DNA from: Liolophura sinensis | Lineage: Eukaryota; Mollusca; Polyplacophora; Chitonida; Chitonidae | Reading direction: 5' to 3' | DNA length: 64,000 nt | Assembly: GCF_032854445.1 (NCBI RefSeq) | Contig: NC_088304.1 | Span: 18,761,850 to 18,825,849 of the forward strand | Part shown: piece after piece, positions 1-11,988 of the stretch | Numbering within the stretch: position 1 is the stretch's first letter | Layout of the letters: the number at the start of each line of letters is the position of its first letter | Translations under genes and position numbers: made by a program | Notes under the pieces: model-generated | The model's input: only the letters and a program-made list of their open reading frames with translations | The model's database searches: none | Told to the model about the DNA's origin: nothing

Positions 1-2016
1 GGACTTTTGCCTTTAGCTTCTGGGCCATGACTCTGTGGAACTCTATGACAGTTTCCCACGACATATACTTCCACTGAGCATCTGGTTCGTTCATGACTTC
101 AAAATAAGGCGGGTGTATACCTCCAGTATAATGGTTTATGGCGTCGAACATCTGGGCCGCCATATCAGCCGCTGCATCGATATTGTTAGGGAACTGACCG
201 CCATGGTGGGAGGTGTCCATCCAATGAGGCCAGTCTCCATGAGCTAGAGATAAAAAAGACATTGTTTTTGAAGCTTCTGCTGCTAGTGGTTTGCAAGAAG
301 ACCTTCAGTGACATTATAAACTTTGTGGGTTCATTGAAAATGTGTTAAAAGACTGGCAAAATTCATGTACCCCAATCCCTGTCATAGCCTTCGTGTCAAT
401 AATGTGGGCGTTTGTGCAGCCTAACGTTCATTGAGGGCCACTTTTCCCGACTAATATCGTGTGTACATGCGTAAGTGTAAAACTTAGTCAGTATCTTGCC
501 AAAGGTAGGTGGTTTTACCTGGGCATTACGGTTCTCCCACTCATGAAACTGAACGCCTTTTCATGAGAGAAAAATTCATGATTATGATGTTAAATCAAAT
601 AAATAACTTTTTTCTTACTTATTAGTAATGTAATTTTAATTGACGCATGCGCAACTTCCACTAATGATGAAATGTACGTGATAAAGCATTACATTCGGGG
701 CCATCCTTGCGCGAATACTACAGGTGTAAACCTCGTCAACTTATGACCATGAGTACAATTATTTAACTTGTATTGCGGATCAAGGCAAATGTGACAACCA
801 CTTTTATCTGCTTGCTGCCGCTATTCCATAAAAAATTTAATTTTATCTAGACGTCGAAAACAGACATTACTATAGTAATCGTCAACCATAATAGACGTTC
901 CTCGTCAATGATGGCGAAATCAATTTTCAAAACAACGTCCAGCATGAACTACAAATACATTAATAATATATATAGAGTGAGAAGTTAAGACAGGTTCACA
1001 TAAAGAGACGCACTCAACAGATTTCCATGAAATCCATGGAATGCTCTTCGCATAAAAAATTAATCCGCATCCGAATCGTGGTACAAGCCAAGTTTAAAAG
1101 TTATCGTTTAGCAAAGCTTGTATCTCAGTTGCGCTTTAAATGCAACTGTCCGTATATCCAGTGTTGTGATTGCATTCAAACACGATGAAAATACGGCTCC
1201 TAACCCCGGTTAAGCGAACATAGACACGATGCTATTCATCCATACAAACCTCTAATGACCATCACGGTGTCCAGATCTTTCCCATAGCCGTGAATATTTT
1301 GCAGGTACTTTTCAGCCACTTTTTTCCGCATGTTCTGGCTGTTAAAATGGTTGGGGTCTGCATATCCTCTTTGATGAGGATTTTCAGGAGTCTGGAACAA
1401 ATAAGAAATCATCCTACATCCTAATTCAGAGCAAAATCACCATCGGAAACTCTTTCTCGCTTGGATTAATTTTTGAACACGAAATGGCATAAGAATGTGA
1501 GAAACTCTACTAATGTTAAATCTTAAAATAAAAACGGTCATGTGACATGCTATCTGTCAAAACTGTATCTTTGGGGCCGGCAACCTTGTTTATTACATAG
1601 GATTTCTGATAGGTGATCGGTAGTGTCAGCAAACGTTTTCTAACATTTTTGACAAGCCACATGATACAGTATGACTTTCTTCACCTTTAGCGACAAAAGA
1701 GTTCGAACTCGAAAGTCTCCTAAGATGTCGCGGAATCTAACACATTTATCATCAAAAATATGTCTTACGTTTTTGAAAGTATCACTGTTCAGATCTCTGT
1801 TCATCCATCGTCCACTTTCGGTGCCTATGTCCTTGTTCTTGGCGATTTGCCAGCTCTGATCCAAGCCATTATGGTTATCCCATCTGTCCCCCTCGAAGTG
1901 CGAGCGTTTGTTCTGGAGAGGTACTCGGGGAAGATAGTAACTGTGTAGTCACTGATGGCTGGCGCAGCGGCCAACGCCAGAAGGAACGTGCACAATAGAA
2001 CGGCCATCTTCCACAA
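1..2016 (-). pseudogene. Secreted GH-A glycoside hydrolase, copy A (partial, frameshifted)
   Basis: Coding exons on the minus strand are exon 1 2016-1769, exon 2 1391-1250 and exon 3 from 282 to beyond position 1. Exon 1 begins with a signal peptide (MWKMAVLLCTFLLALAAAPAIS). Relative to copies B and C it lacks one G near 1914-1916, so the frame breaks after about 33 residues and translation ends early; the correct frame resumes from about residue 51. Exon 1 is therefore 248 nt instead of 249. Exon 2 is intact at 142 nt but has several substitutions against copy C, including a Lys-Val-Ala-Glu-Lys stretch where C has Lys-Leu-Ala-Asp-Tyr. Exon 3 is cut by the window edge before the catalytic region is complete. 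It is either a decayed paralogue or a gene with a one-base assembly error. Confidence 0.8.
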
Positions 2017-2058
2017 GCTTGCTTCGCTAAAGTATCAATCTGGAGGCGTCACGGCAGG

Positions 2059-2067
2059 ATATATAAA
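2059..2067 (-). promoter_or_regulatory. TATA box of hydrolase copy A
   Basis: The minus strand reads TTTATATAT about 45 bases upstream of the copy A start codon at 2016. The same motif lies at the same distance in copies B and C. Confidence 0.6.
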
Positions 2068-2736
2068 CGCACCGTGTGATCTTAACAGGTGCCAACCTTT
2101 ATCATTTATCAAACTGTTCGACATTTTGAAAAACCTACTTGTATGGCTGGAATGACCTACGAATATTCATAATGCTTGTGGCCATATTGCACATGTTGAG
2201 GACTTTTCTATGGCAGCTCTAACGGTATTTTATTATTGGTCATCGACATTCAGGCAGGAGACTTATTACTTTAACTTCTGTAACAAGTTTTTTTGGGTAT
2301 ATGTGTGTATGCATGGCTTTTACATAATTCATAATTTTTCAGTTATATGACGACAAGGGGTCATTAGGCGTGTGTACATACACTGTGTCTTCTTGTGGCA
2401 AGGCAAGTCCATGTCACCAAAGTGCTGCTGAAACTGAAGTATCATGCCGAAAACACCCGGCAAGACACCTCACCCAATCACATTACACCGACACCGGGCC
2501 AACCAGTCCTGACTCCATGCTCAGTGTTGAGCACCAAGCGAGGCAGCAACAAGTACCATTTTTAAAGTCTGGTGTGCCATGGATTTTCAGAACCCTATAA
2601 AAGTGACCAACGACATATGTTTCCTCTATAAGCGTCTTGTTAGTACATGACTTCTAAATAATGTGTACTCATACGTCGAGTTAGGTCGTTAACGACACAT
2701 CAGTAAATGCCGAGCGCTTGCCTTTCAATCCCTTAG

Positions 2737-2920
2737 ATTACGAAGTGGGGATACAAATCCTCAGACACATTACGAGGTGGGGATACAAATCCTCAGACAC
2801 ATTACGAGGTGGGAATACAAAATCCTCAGACACATACCAGGTGGGAATACAAATCCTCAGACACATTACGAGGTGGGAATACAAATCCTCGGACACATTA
2901 CCAGGTGGGAATACAAATCC
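2737..2920. repeat. 32-bp minisatellite, unit 1 version (about 6 copies)
   Basis: Direct repeats of about 32 bp built on GGTGGGAATACAAATCCTC, with 31-bp variants lacking one T. Because 32 is not a multiple of 3 and the unit has no stop in the frames concerned, long repetitive reading frames appear. They are not genes. Units 2 and 3 carry about 14 copies at the equivalent place. Confidence 0.93.
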
Positions 2921-3963
2921 GGCATTGTGCAGAGAATTTGTAGATTTCATCGCTCTCGTTGTTTGTGAGGTTTTGGTGACAATAGGTGGTCGACGTTTGT
3001 GTAGTCTGTCCGTAGACGGCCACCTGTCTTCAATCAAAATACCTAAAAATACCTATAATATATACAGAAATATATGCACCCCCGGTTAAAGAAATAATGA
3101 AATGCTCTACTTTTCCCAATGTAATGATCTACATAAGGTGTCAAAGCCTCCGCCCTCCCCCCTACTCCCCCTTCCAGGAACGCACTAGGTTTCAATATTA
3201 TCAGCGTGGAACACTACTGATTCTCCACGTGTGTTAATACATGATAACCCCTTTTTTTTATCCCTTCACAGTACTTTCATGTTTAGGAATTTTCGGTATC
3301 AAATTTGTTGATGTTGTCATTACTTGTACTGTGTCTGTTTATGGATCTGATCAACCTCTCCATTGAGCTCAACAAATACCGTTGAGTCGGTGTCGCTAGT
3401 GAGATTGAAGAAGTTACCATGTCCAAACTAAATCCCAGTACTCGAGCGTTCCGATTTTGTTTGAAGTTAAAGACAACCTTATGCCTATACGCTACCGTAT
3501 GCCAGGTATTGCCCTTACCTTATTTTCTAAATCGGGGCCTGTTCCTGGGGCCGGTTGTTTAAAGGAGTCTTAAAAGATAAGCCAGACTTAACTGCTGATA
3601 CACTATTGATTAACTCGACCCAGATAGGTAAGTTAAAAGCAACAACCTAGGTAAGGTGCCTTAAAATATGTCTTTTTTTACAATCAGTTTAGACATGAAT
3701 CACTTTGAGGAACACCACTGGAGTTGTGGTTTGTATATAGCGCAAAGTTGTACCGTTCGCGTGAAAATAGATCCTTTCTATGTTTTCTATTTTTTTAGTC
3801 ACATATCTTCTTCAAAATGGGCGTTGGACACCAATCAATGAAATTAATCAAAATTTATTATCCAGACAATTCGCAGAATTGTGACATGATATGATATGCC
3901 AGGTGTCGATGGTGTAAATGCTAACAGTAAAATCTTTCACTAAATGTAAAATCATCGGTGATT

Positions 3964-4052
3964 GTAAAACCTTTCCTCCCACCATAATGCTAGCCGCCGT
4001 AATATAAGTGTAAAATTCTTCAGTATGGCGTAAAACACTAATCACATAAATA
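3964..4052 (+). repeat. SINE 3' fragment in array unit 1
   Basis: The stretch from CCTCCCACCATAATGCTAGC to the AAATAA end matches the 3' half of the full-length SINEs at 41088, 43099 and 61662. The tRNA-like head is missing. Equivalent fragments lie at 10974-11052 and 24122-24190, so the insertion predates the tandem duplication. Confidence 0.7.
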
Positions 4053-4769
4053 ACTATAGTTTATACATTTAAGATGTTGTAATGTTAAAAGTGGATTTTA
4101 AGTAAATTTGTTCACAAAGTAAAAAACTGAATAACAGGAGTAAACAGCTGCTTCTAAATGTCGTGAAATAACTAGAGTTTTTTTTTTTTTCTTTTCTTAA
4201 TTTTTTTTTTTTGTTAAGCTTGTCCCAGTTAGTGTACCAGTGTACCGATGAGACCAATTCCAGAATTGTCACCGAAGCGCCAGCCTTAAATGAAAGGTAT
4301 TGATGAGGTAAAAGTTAAATGGTATTGTCGTGGAGATGTTAAGTATATGGATGGATGCTTTTCCTCAAAGTGAATTTTAAACACAAACAGGAGATCAAGT
4401 CAGAGCAGCTATACAAACCATTTTTACAGACCATACCAATTAAGGCTCCATATTAGCTAAGTACCCTAGCGTCCTTTTAAACCAAAAAACGTATACATTC
4501 CAGAACTGCTTTTCACTTCGTTTGCTTATTTAGTTTCTATAAAGCTGAAAACGTATTGAAAAGAAAGCCGGTTCCCTTTGTTCTTTTTCTGGGCGAGTTT
4601 CACTCTGCTGAGCATTCCCCCCTTTCCAGAAGCTAATATTAAAAGCGGTAAAGGAAACATCAATAGAGTACACAGTTTTCACGTACTGTCAGGGAAGATG
4701 ACTTCCACCTAGAACACGCCATAGTTCAGCACAACGTTACAACCCCATATTACAATCTTATGTAAACCA

Positions 4770-4848
4770 GGTGCCTTCGTGGCCGAGCGGATTGGCTCAT
4801 CAGCACATTAAACCATAAATTACCAATCAAATAAATCAATAATGTCAC
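4770..4848 (+). repeat. Short SINE-like element with tRNA-like head
   Basis: GCCTTCGTGGCCGAGCGG resembles the start and A-box of a Ser/Leu-type tRNA. It is followed within about 50 bp by ACCAATCAAATAAAT, the tail of the SINE family in this window. There is no full cloverleaf, so it is not a tRNA gene. A second copy is at 17948-18022 in the next unit. Confidence 0.5.
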
Positions 4849-5418
4849 CCATGTCCATGTGGGCCTAATCCAGCACCCTGCCAACACAAAAAGCTATTTA
4901 AATAGTCAATTATGATCCCTTCCCAGTAAATGCCATTTGCAGATCTACCTTTATTGCGTATAGTGTGGCTGTGTGTAATATCATGTTTTCGATATGCCTC
5001 TGCCTCATTGGCGCGTCCCAGAGAGATAGAGGCATAAGTATGATAGGACTTGACTGCCTACTCCTAACAAGGAGACGGCTTCATTATGTCAAGGTTTATC
5101 ACTGGGTATAAAGTAGACCAATCGTCGGTCACAATCGAACTCTATTCCGCCACGCCTTTTTATTCACGTGAGATCGCTCAAGTGATGAAAAGGCCTTGTT
5201 CAAAAAGGTTACCTTTAAGCACTAATCATGATGTTTGGGATTTCTGAACGATATATAAAACCATTTGATTTCTACCCCTAGATGTTATAAAACACTGTCA
5301 TAAAACTCAACGATTAAGTGGAGTAATTGTTTATTGTTTGAAGATAAATTACCAGGACAGTTTTCCACAACACAACATGGGATCTGAATCAAAACTCACC
5401 CGACATAGATGGTAAATG

Positions 5419-5424
5419 TTTATT
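5419..5424 (-). terminator. Polyadenylation signal of hydrolase copy B
   Basis: AATAAA on the minus strand, 66 bases downstream of the copy B stop codon. A second AATAAA is at 5330-5335. Confidence 0.5.
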
Positions 5425-5489
5425 GAAGATAAGTAAAACATGTTAATTATGAAGAAAGTAAGAAGAGTTTTCGCACAATTTGGACAGTT

Positions 5490-8400
5490 TTACCCAATGA
5501 TGCCTGGATTGCCATTTACGTCCCCAACGACAAGTGCCACGGATGACACGTAACCACCGCTTTGAGGGAACTCCAATCTGACAGTGTTCGACCCATGGTT
5601 CAAAACGTTGGTAGGAACGTTGTAGATGATGACATCCCACAGCGTGTCACTCTGATGCCTGTTGTTGTCAAACAAGGAGTAATGGTCGTTTATGCTGTGT
5701 CCATTGATATGGACAGACCTGGGGGTTGTGTGAGCTCCTTTGTTTTTGTTGCTAACTCCGATACGGAGAAAAGCTGAATGATGGTTGCCGCTGTTGGGAA
5801 GATTGACGGTGGCTTGGGCTACGTTGTTGTTGATGTGGTACACCTGATCCGTGGCGTAGTACGTGTGCTCTTCGATTGTCGGAGTCCTTCCAAAGTCGTG
5901 TCCAGTTTGGAAGGTGTAGAAACAAGTTGATTCTCCTCTTAAAGTGACTTTACCATCGTTAAGATGAATCGATTCGTTCTCTTTGAAGACTGGGTTTCTG
6001 TTGTTTTCCAGATAGATACAAGTTGCCCAACCGGCCGTTGGCGTTATCCATCTGTTGTTGAAGTTCAACTTTACCGTAGTTGAGGAAGAGTGATAGTTGT
6101 GTAGAAGTACGTTTACCTTCTTAGTGTGAGGATCCGCCATGGCTAGTGGGGAGATCGTCCTCTCCGCCCCGTTATGTTGACTGTCCACTCGCAAGAACTG
6201 GTGGTTCCAGCCGAAATGCTTCCAGAATCGGTAACCTTTCGCCACGAATGTCTCAGCATGGTGAGTATCGAAGAGGCTTGCTTGTTCGAAACCATAATTG
6301 TCATGACTTAGAATAAAGGCCACAGCCGATTCCATGACGCCGCGGTGGTTGAGGAAGGTGAACATGTAAGCGTTGTGCAGGTAGGCGTACGCCCACTGGC
6401 TGACTGCGTTGGGAGTGTGGGAGTCCACGTCAAGGTTACCCAAGCCGTATTCGCTGACGATGAGGGGTACAGAGAAACCTCTCTTGTGATGAGTATAGCT
6501 GTGAACAAGGTCAATTATGGCCACCAGGCGAGCTTCGTTAGTACCAGCAAAACTGTGAGAGCCACCGTGGGAATGGAAAGAGTTGTAAGGGTGAAAGGAA
6601 AAGAAGTCCAAGTGGTACAAGGACATGTCCAAAAACTGCTTGATATTTTTCCACACGCGGAAGTCATTTTTATTCGCGCTGGTGATGGCCGATGTATACG
6701 TAGGTCCACCGACTTTCACACCGTGGACTTTTGCCTTTAGCTTCTGGGCCATGACTCTGTGGAACTCTATGACAGTTTCCCACGACATATACTTCCACTG
6801 AGCATCTGGTTCGTTCATCACTTCAAAATAAGGCGGGTGTATACCTCCAGTGTAATGGTTTATGGCGTCGAACATCTGGGCCGCCATATCAGCCGCTGCA
6901 TCGATATTGTTAGGGAACTGACCGCCATGGTGGGAGGTGTCCATCCAATGAGGCCAGTCTCCATGAGCTAGAGATAAAAAAAACATTGTTTTTGAAGCTT
7001 CTGCTGCTAGTGGTTTGCAAGAAGACCTTCAGTGACATTATAAACTTTGTGGGATCATTAAAAATGTGTTAAAAGACTGGCAAAATTCATGTAACGCAAT
7101 CCCTGTCAAAGCCTTCGTGTCAATAATGTGGGCGTTTGTGCAGCCTAACGTTCATTGAGGGCCACTTTTCCCGACTAATATCGTCGTGTACATGCGTAAG
7201 TGTAAAACTTAGTATTTTGCCAAAGGTAGGTGGTTTTACCTGGGCATTACGGTTCTCCCACTCATGAAACTGACCGCCTTTTTAAGAAAGAAAAATTTAT
7301 GATTATGATGTTAAATCAAATAAATAACTTTTTTCTTACTTATTAGTAATGTAATTTGAACTGACGCATGCGCAACTTCCACTAATGATGAATTGTACGT
7401 GATAAAGCATTACATTCGGGGTCATTCTTGCGCGAATACTACAGGTGTAAACCTCGTCAACTTATGACCATGAGTACAATTATTTAACTTGTTTTGCGGA
7501 TCAAGGCAAATGCGACAACCACTTTTATCTGCTTGCTGCCGCTATTCCATACAAAATTTAATTTTATCTAGACGTCGAAAATAGACATTACTATTGTAAT
7601 CGTCAACCATAATGGACGTTCCTCGTCAATGATGGCGAAATCAATTTTCAAAACAACGTCCAGCATGAACTACAAAGGCATTAATAACATATATAGAGTG
7701 AGAAGTTAAGAAAGGTTCACATAAAGAGACGCACTCAACAGATTTCCATGAAATCCATGGAAATGCTCTTCGCATAAAAATTTAATCCGCATCCGAATCG
7801 TGGTCCAAGCCAAGTTTAAAAGTTATCGTTTAGCAAAGCTTGTATCTCAGTTGCGCTTTGAATGCAACTGTCCGTATATCCAGTGTTGTGATTGCATTCA
7901 AACACGATGAAAATACGGCTCCTAACCCCGGTTAAGCGAACATAGACACGATGCTATTCATCCATACAAACCTCTAATAACCATCACGGTGTCCAGATCT
8001 TTCCATAGCCGTGGACATTTTGCAGGTAATAGTCAGCCAATTTTTTCCGCATGTTCTGGCTGTTAAAATGGGTTGGGGTCTGCATATCCTCTTTGATGAG
8101 GATTTTCAGGAGTCTGGAACAAATAAGAAATCATCCTACATCCTAAATCAGAGCAAAATCACCATCGGAAACTGTTTCTCGCTTGGATTAATTTTTGAAC
8201 ACGAAATGGCATAAGAATGTGAGAAACTCTACTAATCTAAATGTTAAAATAAAAACGGTCATGTGACATGCTATCTGTCAAAACTGTATCTTTGGGGCCG
8301 GCAACCTTGTTTATTAGGATTTGTGATAGGTGATCGGTGGTGTCAGCAAACGTTTTCTAACATATTTTTTAAAAACCACATGATACAGTATGACTTTCTT

Positions 8401-8736
8401 TACCTTTAGCGACAAAAGAGTTCGAACTCCAAAATCTCCTAAGATGTCGCGGAATCTAACACATTTATCATCAAAAATATGTCTTACGTTTTTGAAAATA
8501 TCACTGTTCAGATCTCTGTTCATCCATCGTCCACTTTCGGTGCCTATGTCCTTGTTCTTGGCGATTTGCCAGCTCTGATCCAAGCCATTATGGTTATCCC
8601 ATCTGTCCCCCTCGAAGTGCGAGCGTTTGTTCTGGGAGAGGTACTCGGGGAAGATAGTAACCGTGTAGTCACTGATGGCTGGTGCAGCGGCCAACGCCAG
8701 AAGGAACGTGCACAATACAACGGCCATCTTCCACAA
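5490..8736 (-). pseudogene. Secreted GH-A glycoside hydrolase, copy B (exon 2 with two indels)
   Basis: Exon 1 is 8736-8488 (ends AAC|GTAAGA), exon 2 8113-7972 (TTCCAG|ACT ... GAG|GTTTGT), exon 3 7006-5490 (ACTAG|CAGCAG to TAA). Phases are 0 and 1 throughout. The product has a signal peptide of about 22 residues, then a TIM-barrel-like domain with FEVMNEPD (Glu about 196, probable acid/base) and IVSEYG (Glu about 316, probable nucleophile), and a C-terminal beta-rich, His/Asn-rich part. Such residues typify clan GH-A; the WPHWM and NEPD context suggests the GH86 agarase/porphyranase group, which I cannot confirm. Against A and C, exon 2 has one extra G near 8069-8071 and one missing C near 8001-8003. 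The extra base puts TAA in frame almost at once, so the gene is broken as written. Exon 3 is nearly identical to copy C. Confidence 0.85.
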
Positions 8737-8778
8737 GCTTGCTTCGCTAATGTATCAATCTGGAGGCGTCACGGCAGG

Positions 8779-8787
8779 ATATATAAA
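8779..8787 (-). promoter_or_regulatory. TATA box of hydrolase copy B
   Basis: TTTATATAT on the minus strand, 43-51 bases upstream of the ATG at 8736. A transcription start about 30 bases downstream would leave a very short 5' UTR. Confidence 0.6.
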
Positions 8788-9456
8788 CGCACCGTGTGAT
8801 CTTAACAGGTGCCAACCTTTATCATTTATCAAACTGTTCGACATTTTGAAAAACCTACTTGTATGGCTGGAATGACCTACGAATATTCATAATGCTTGTG
8901 GCCATATTGCACATGTTGAGGACTTTTCTATGGCACCTCTAACGGTATTTTATTATTGGTCATCGACATTCAGGCAGGAGGCTTATTACTTTAACATCTG
9001 TAACAAGTTTTTTTGGGTATATGTGTGTATGCTTGGCCTTTACATAAATCATAATTCTTCAGTTATATGACGACAAGGGGTCATTAGGCGTGTGTACATA
9101 CACTGTGTCTTCTTGTGGCAAGGCAAGTCCATGTCACCAAAGTGCTGCTGACACTGAAGTATCATGCCGAAAACACCAGGCAAGACACCTCACCCAATCA
9201 CATTACACTGACACCGGGCCAACCAGTCCTGACTCCATGCTCAGTGTTGAGCAGCAAGCGAGGCAGCAACAAGTACCATTTTTAAAGTCTGGTGTGCCAT
9301 GGATTTTCAGAACTCTATAAAAGTGACCAACGACATGTGTTTCCTCTATAAGCGTCTTGTTAGTACATGACTTCTAAATAATGTGTACTCATACGTCGAG
9401 TTAGGTCGTCAACGACACATCAGTAAATGCCGAGCGCTTGCCTTTCAATCCCTTAG

Positions 9457-9926
9457 ATTACGAAGTGGGGATACAAATCCTCAGACACATTACGAGGTGG
9501 GAATACAAATCCTCGGACACATTACCAGGTGGGAATACAAATTTTCAGACACATTACGAAGTGAGGATACAAATCCTCAGACACATTACGAGGTGGGGAT
9601 ACAAATCCTCAGACACATTACGAGGTGGGAATACAAATCCTCAGACACATACCAGGTGGGAATACAAATCCTCAGACACATTACCAGGTGGGAATACAAA
9701 TCCTCGGACACATTACCAGGTGGGAATACAAATTTTCAGACACATTACGAAGTGAGGATACAAATCCTCAGACACATTACGAGGTGGGGATACAAATCCT
9801 CAGACACATTACGAGGTGGGAATACAAATCCTCAGACACATACCAGGTGGGAATACAAATCCTCAGACACATTACGAGGTGGGAATACAAATCCTCGGAC
9901 ACATTACCAGGTGGGAATACAAATCC
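9457..9926. repeat. 32-bp minisatellite, unit 2 version (about 14-15 copies)
   Basis: Same unit as at 2737-2920, but about 470 bp long and showing a higher-order block that repeats GTGGGAATACAAATTTTCAG and AGTGAGGATACAAATCC variants. All three forward frames stay open over long distances, giving spurious frames of 105-191 codons. Confidence 0.93.
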
Positions 9927-10973
9927 GGCATTGTGCAGAGAATTTGTAGATTTCATCGCTCTCGTTGTTTGTGAGGTTTTGGTGACAATAGGTGGTCGAC
10001 GTTTGTGTAGTCTGTCCGTAGACGGGCACCTGTCTTCAATCAAAATACCTAAAAATACCTATAATATATACAGAACAATATGCACCCCGGTTAAAGAAAT
10101 AATGAAATGCTCTACTTTTCCCAATGTAGTGATCTACATAAGGTGTCAAGGCCTTCCCCCCCCACCCCCACCCCACTCCCCCCTTGCAGGAACGCACTAG
10201 GTTTCAATATTATCAGCGTGGAACACTACTGATTCTCCACGTGTGTTTATACATGATAACCCATTTTTTTAGCCCTTCACACTACGTTCATGTTTAGGAA
10301 TTTTCGCTATCAAATTTGTTGATGTCATTACTTGTACTGTGAACTGGATCTGATCAACCTCTTCACTGAGCTCAACAAATACCGTCGAGTCGGTGTCGCC
10401 AGTGAGACTGAAGAAGTTACCATGTCCAAACTAAATCCCAGTACTCGAGCGTTCCGATTTTGTTTGAAGTTAAAGACAACCTTATGCCTATACGCTACCG
10501 TATGCCAGGTATTGCCCTTACCTTATTTTCTAAATCGGGGCCTGTTCCTGGGGCCGGTTGTTTAAAGGAGTCTTAAAAGATAAGCCAGACCTAACTGCTG
10601 ATACACTATTGATTAACTCGACCCAGATAGGTAAGTTAAAAGCAACAACCTAGGTAAGGTGCCTTAAAATATGTCTTTTTTACAATCAGTTTAGACATGA
10701 ATCACTTTGAGGAACACCACTGGAGTTGTGGTTTGTATATAGCGCAAAGTTGTACCGTTCGCGTGAAAATAGATCCTTTCTATGTTTTCTATTTTTTTAG
10801 TCACATATCTTCTTCAAAATGGGCGTTGGACACCAATCAATGAAATTAATCAAAATTTATTATCCGGATAATTCGCAGAATTATGACATGATATGACATG
10901 TCAGGTGTCGATGGTGTAAATGCCAACAGTAAAATCTTCACTAAATGTAAAATCATCGGTGATTGTAAAACCT

Positions 10974-11052
10974 TTCCTCCCACCATAATGCTACCTGCCG
11001 TAATATAAGTGTAAAATTCTTCAGTATGGTGTAAAACACTAATCACATAAAT
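10974..11052 (+). repeat. SINE 3' fragment in array unit 2
   Basis: Same fragment as at 3964-4052, from CTCCCACCATAATGCTACC to the AAATAA end. Confidence 0.65.
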
Positions 11053-11743
11053 AACTATAGTTTATACATTTAAGATGTTGTAATGTTGAAAGTGGATTTC
11101 AAGTAAATTTGTTCACAAACCAAAAAACTGAATAACAGGAGTAAACAGCTGTTTCTAAATGTCGTGAAATAACTGGAGTTTTTTTTTGTTTTTTTTTCTT
11201 TTCTTTATTTTTTTTGTTAAGCTTGTCCCAGTTAGTGTACCAGTGTACCGATGAGACCAATTCCAGAATTGTCACCGAAGCGCCAGCCTTAAATGAAAGG
11301 TATTGACGAGGTAAAAGTTAAATAGTATTGTCGTGGAGATGTTAAGTATATGGATGGATGCTTCTCCTCAAAGTGAATTTTAAACACAAACAGGACATCA
11401 AGTCAGAGCAGCTATACAAGCCATTTTTACAGACCATACCAATTAAGGCTCCATATTAGCTAAGTACCCTAGCGTCCTTTTAAACCAATAAACGTATACA
11501 TTCCAGAACTGCTTTTCACTTCGTTTGCTTATTTAGTTTCTATAAAGCTGAAAACGTATTCAAAAGCAAGCCGGTTCCCCTTGTTCTTTTTCTGGGCGAG
11601 TTTCACTCTGCTGAGCATTCCCCCCTTTCCAGAAGCTAACATTAAAAGCCCTTAAGAAAACATCAATAGAGTACACAGTTTTCACGGACTGCCAGGGAAG
11701 ATGACTTCCACCTAGAACACGTCATAGTTCAGCACAACGTTAC

Positions 11744-11748
11744 AACCC
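11744..11748. repeat. LINE target-site duplication, left copy
   Basis: AACCC here and at 17919-17923 flank the element. The uninterrupted site in unit 2 (near 4741) reads ACAACCCCATATT, which fits duplication of AACCC on insertion. Confidence 0.75.
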
Positions 11749-11754
11749 AAAAAA

Positions 11755-11764
11755 CAAGATGGCG
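11755..11764 (+). promoter_or_regulatory. YY1-like motif at LINE 5' end
   Basis: CAAGATGGCG lies six bases inside the element. This matches the core of YY1 sites, known at the 5' end of human L1 where it positions transcription start. A role here is inferred from position only. Confidence 0.35.
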
Positions 11765-11988
11765 TCTATCGAATAAGGCGGACCAGTGAGAGATGGTAAT
11801 CCTGGCTGACTTGAGAGTTTCCCTAAGTTGATTCACATATGTTTGTGTGGATATGTTCTACATTTGGTAATTTGGGCAATCAAACGTGAAGATAGAGTTT
11901 ATGAAGCACAGAATTGCTAAAATCAGTGACCGCAAACAACAGTGCTTGTGACTTACCTTGTTGATCCAGCCTGAACAACAACAACACC

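Larger units (their letters stand above)
1..4236. repeat. Tandem array unit 1 (left end outside window)
   Basis: This is the first of three direct repeats of a roughly 7-kb segment. Position 1 matches 6724 in unit 2 and 19903 in unit 3, and similarity continues to about 4236. It holds the 5' part of hydrolase gene copy A, a TATA box, a short version of the 32-bp minisatellite and a SINE 3' fragment near 3965-4052. The stretches 2068-2736 and 2921-3960 show no gene. Unit 1 differs from units 2 and 3 at many scattered positions, so it looks like the most diverged copy. Confidence 0.9.
4237..11239. repeat. Tandem array unit 2 (about 7.0 kb)
   Basis: The unit edge is inferred from where unit 3 loses similarity, after the common AGTGTA ending at 4236, 11239 and 24376. 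The unit contains hydrolase copy B (5490-8736), its TATA box, the 32-bp minisatellite and a SINE fragment. The stretches 4237-5418, 8788-9456 and 9927-11239 hold no recognisable gene. A 76-codon plus-strand frame near 9090-9320 exists in all three units but has no recognisable feature. Confidence 0.85.

Noticed and set aside
6345..6740. 131-codon plus-strand frame, also at 19524
   Set aside because: It is the antisense shadow of hydrolase exon 3, conserved only because the exon is.
8404..8487. Exon 1 of the hydrolase running on to the AAG|GTAAAG donor as the main form
   Set aside because: AAC|GTAAGA is the stronger donor, joins in phase to exon 2, and the extra 28 codons overlap a dispersed repeat. 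Kept only as an alternative.
9090..9320. 76-codon frame conserved in the three array units
   Set aside because: Differences between units are not preferentially silent, and no domain or signal is seen; conservation is explained by the recent duplication.
9383..10200. Repeat-protein genes of 188, 105 and 191 codons, and the 261-codon frame at 22562
   Set aside because: They are open only because the 32-bp unit lacks stops; several frames are open at once, and there is no start context or conserved flank.
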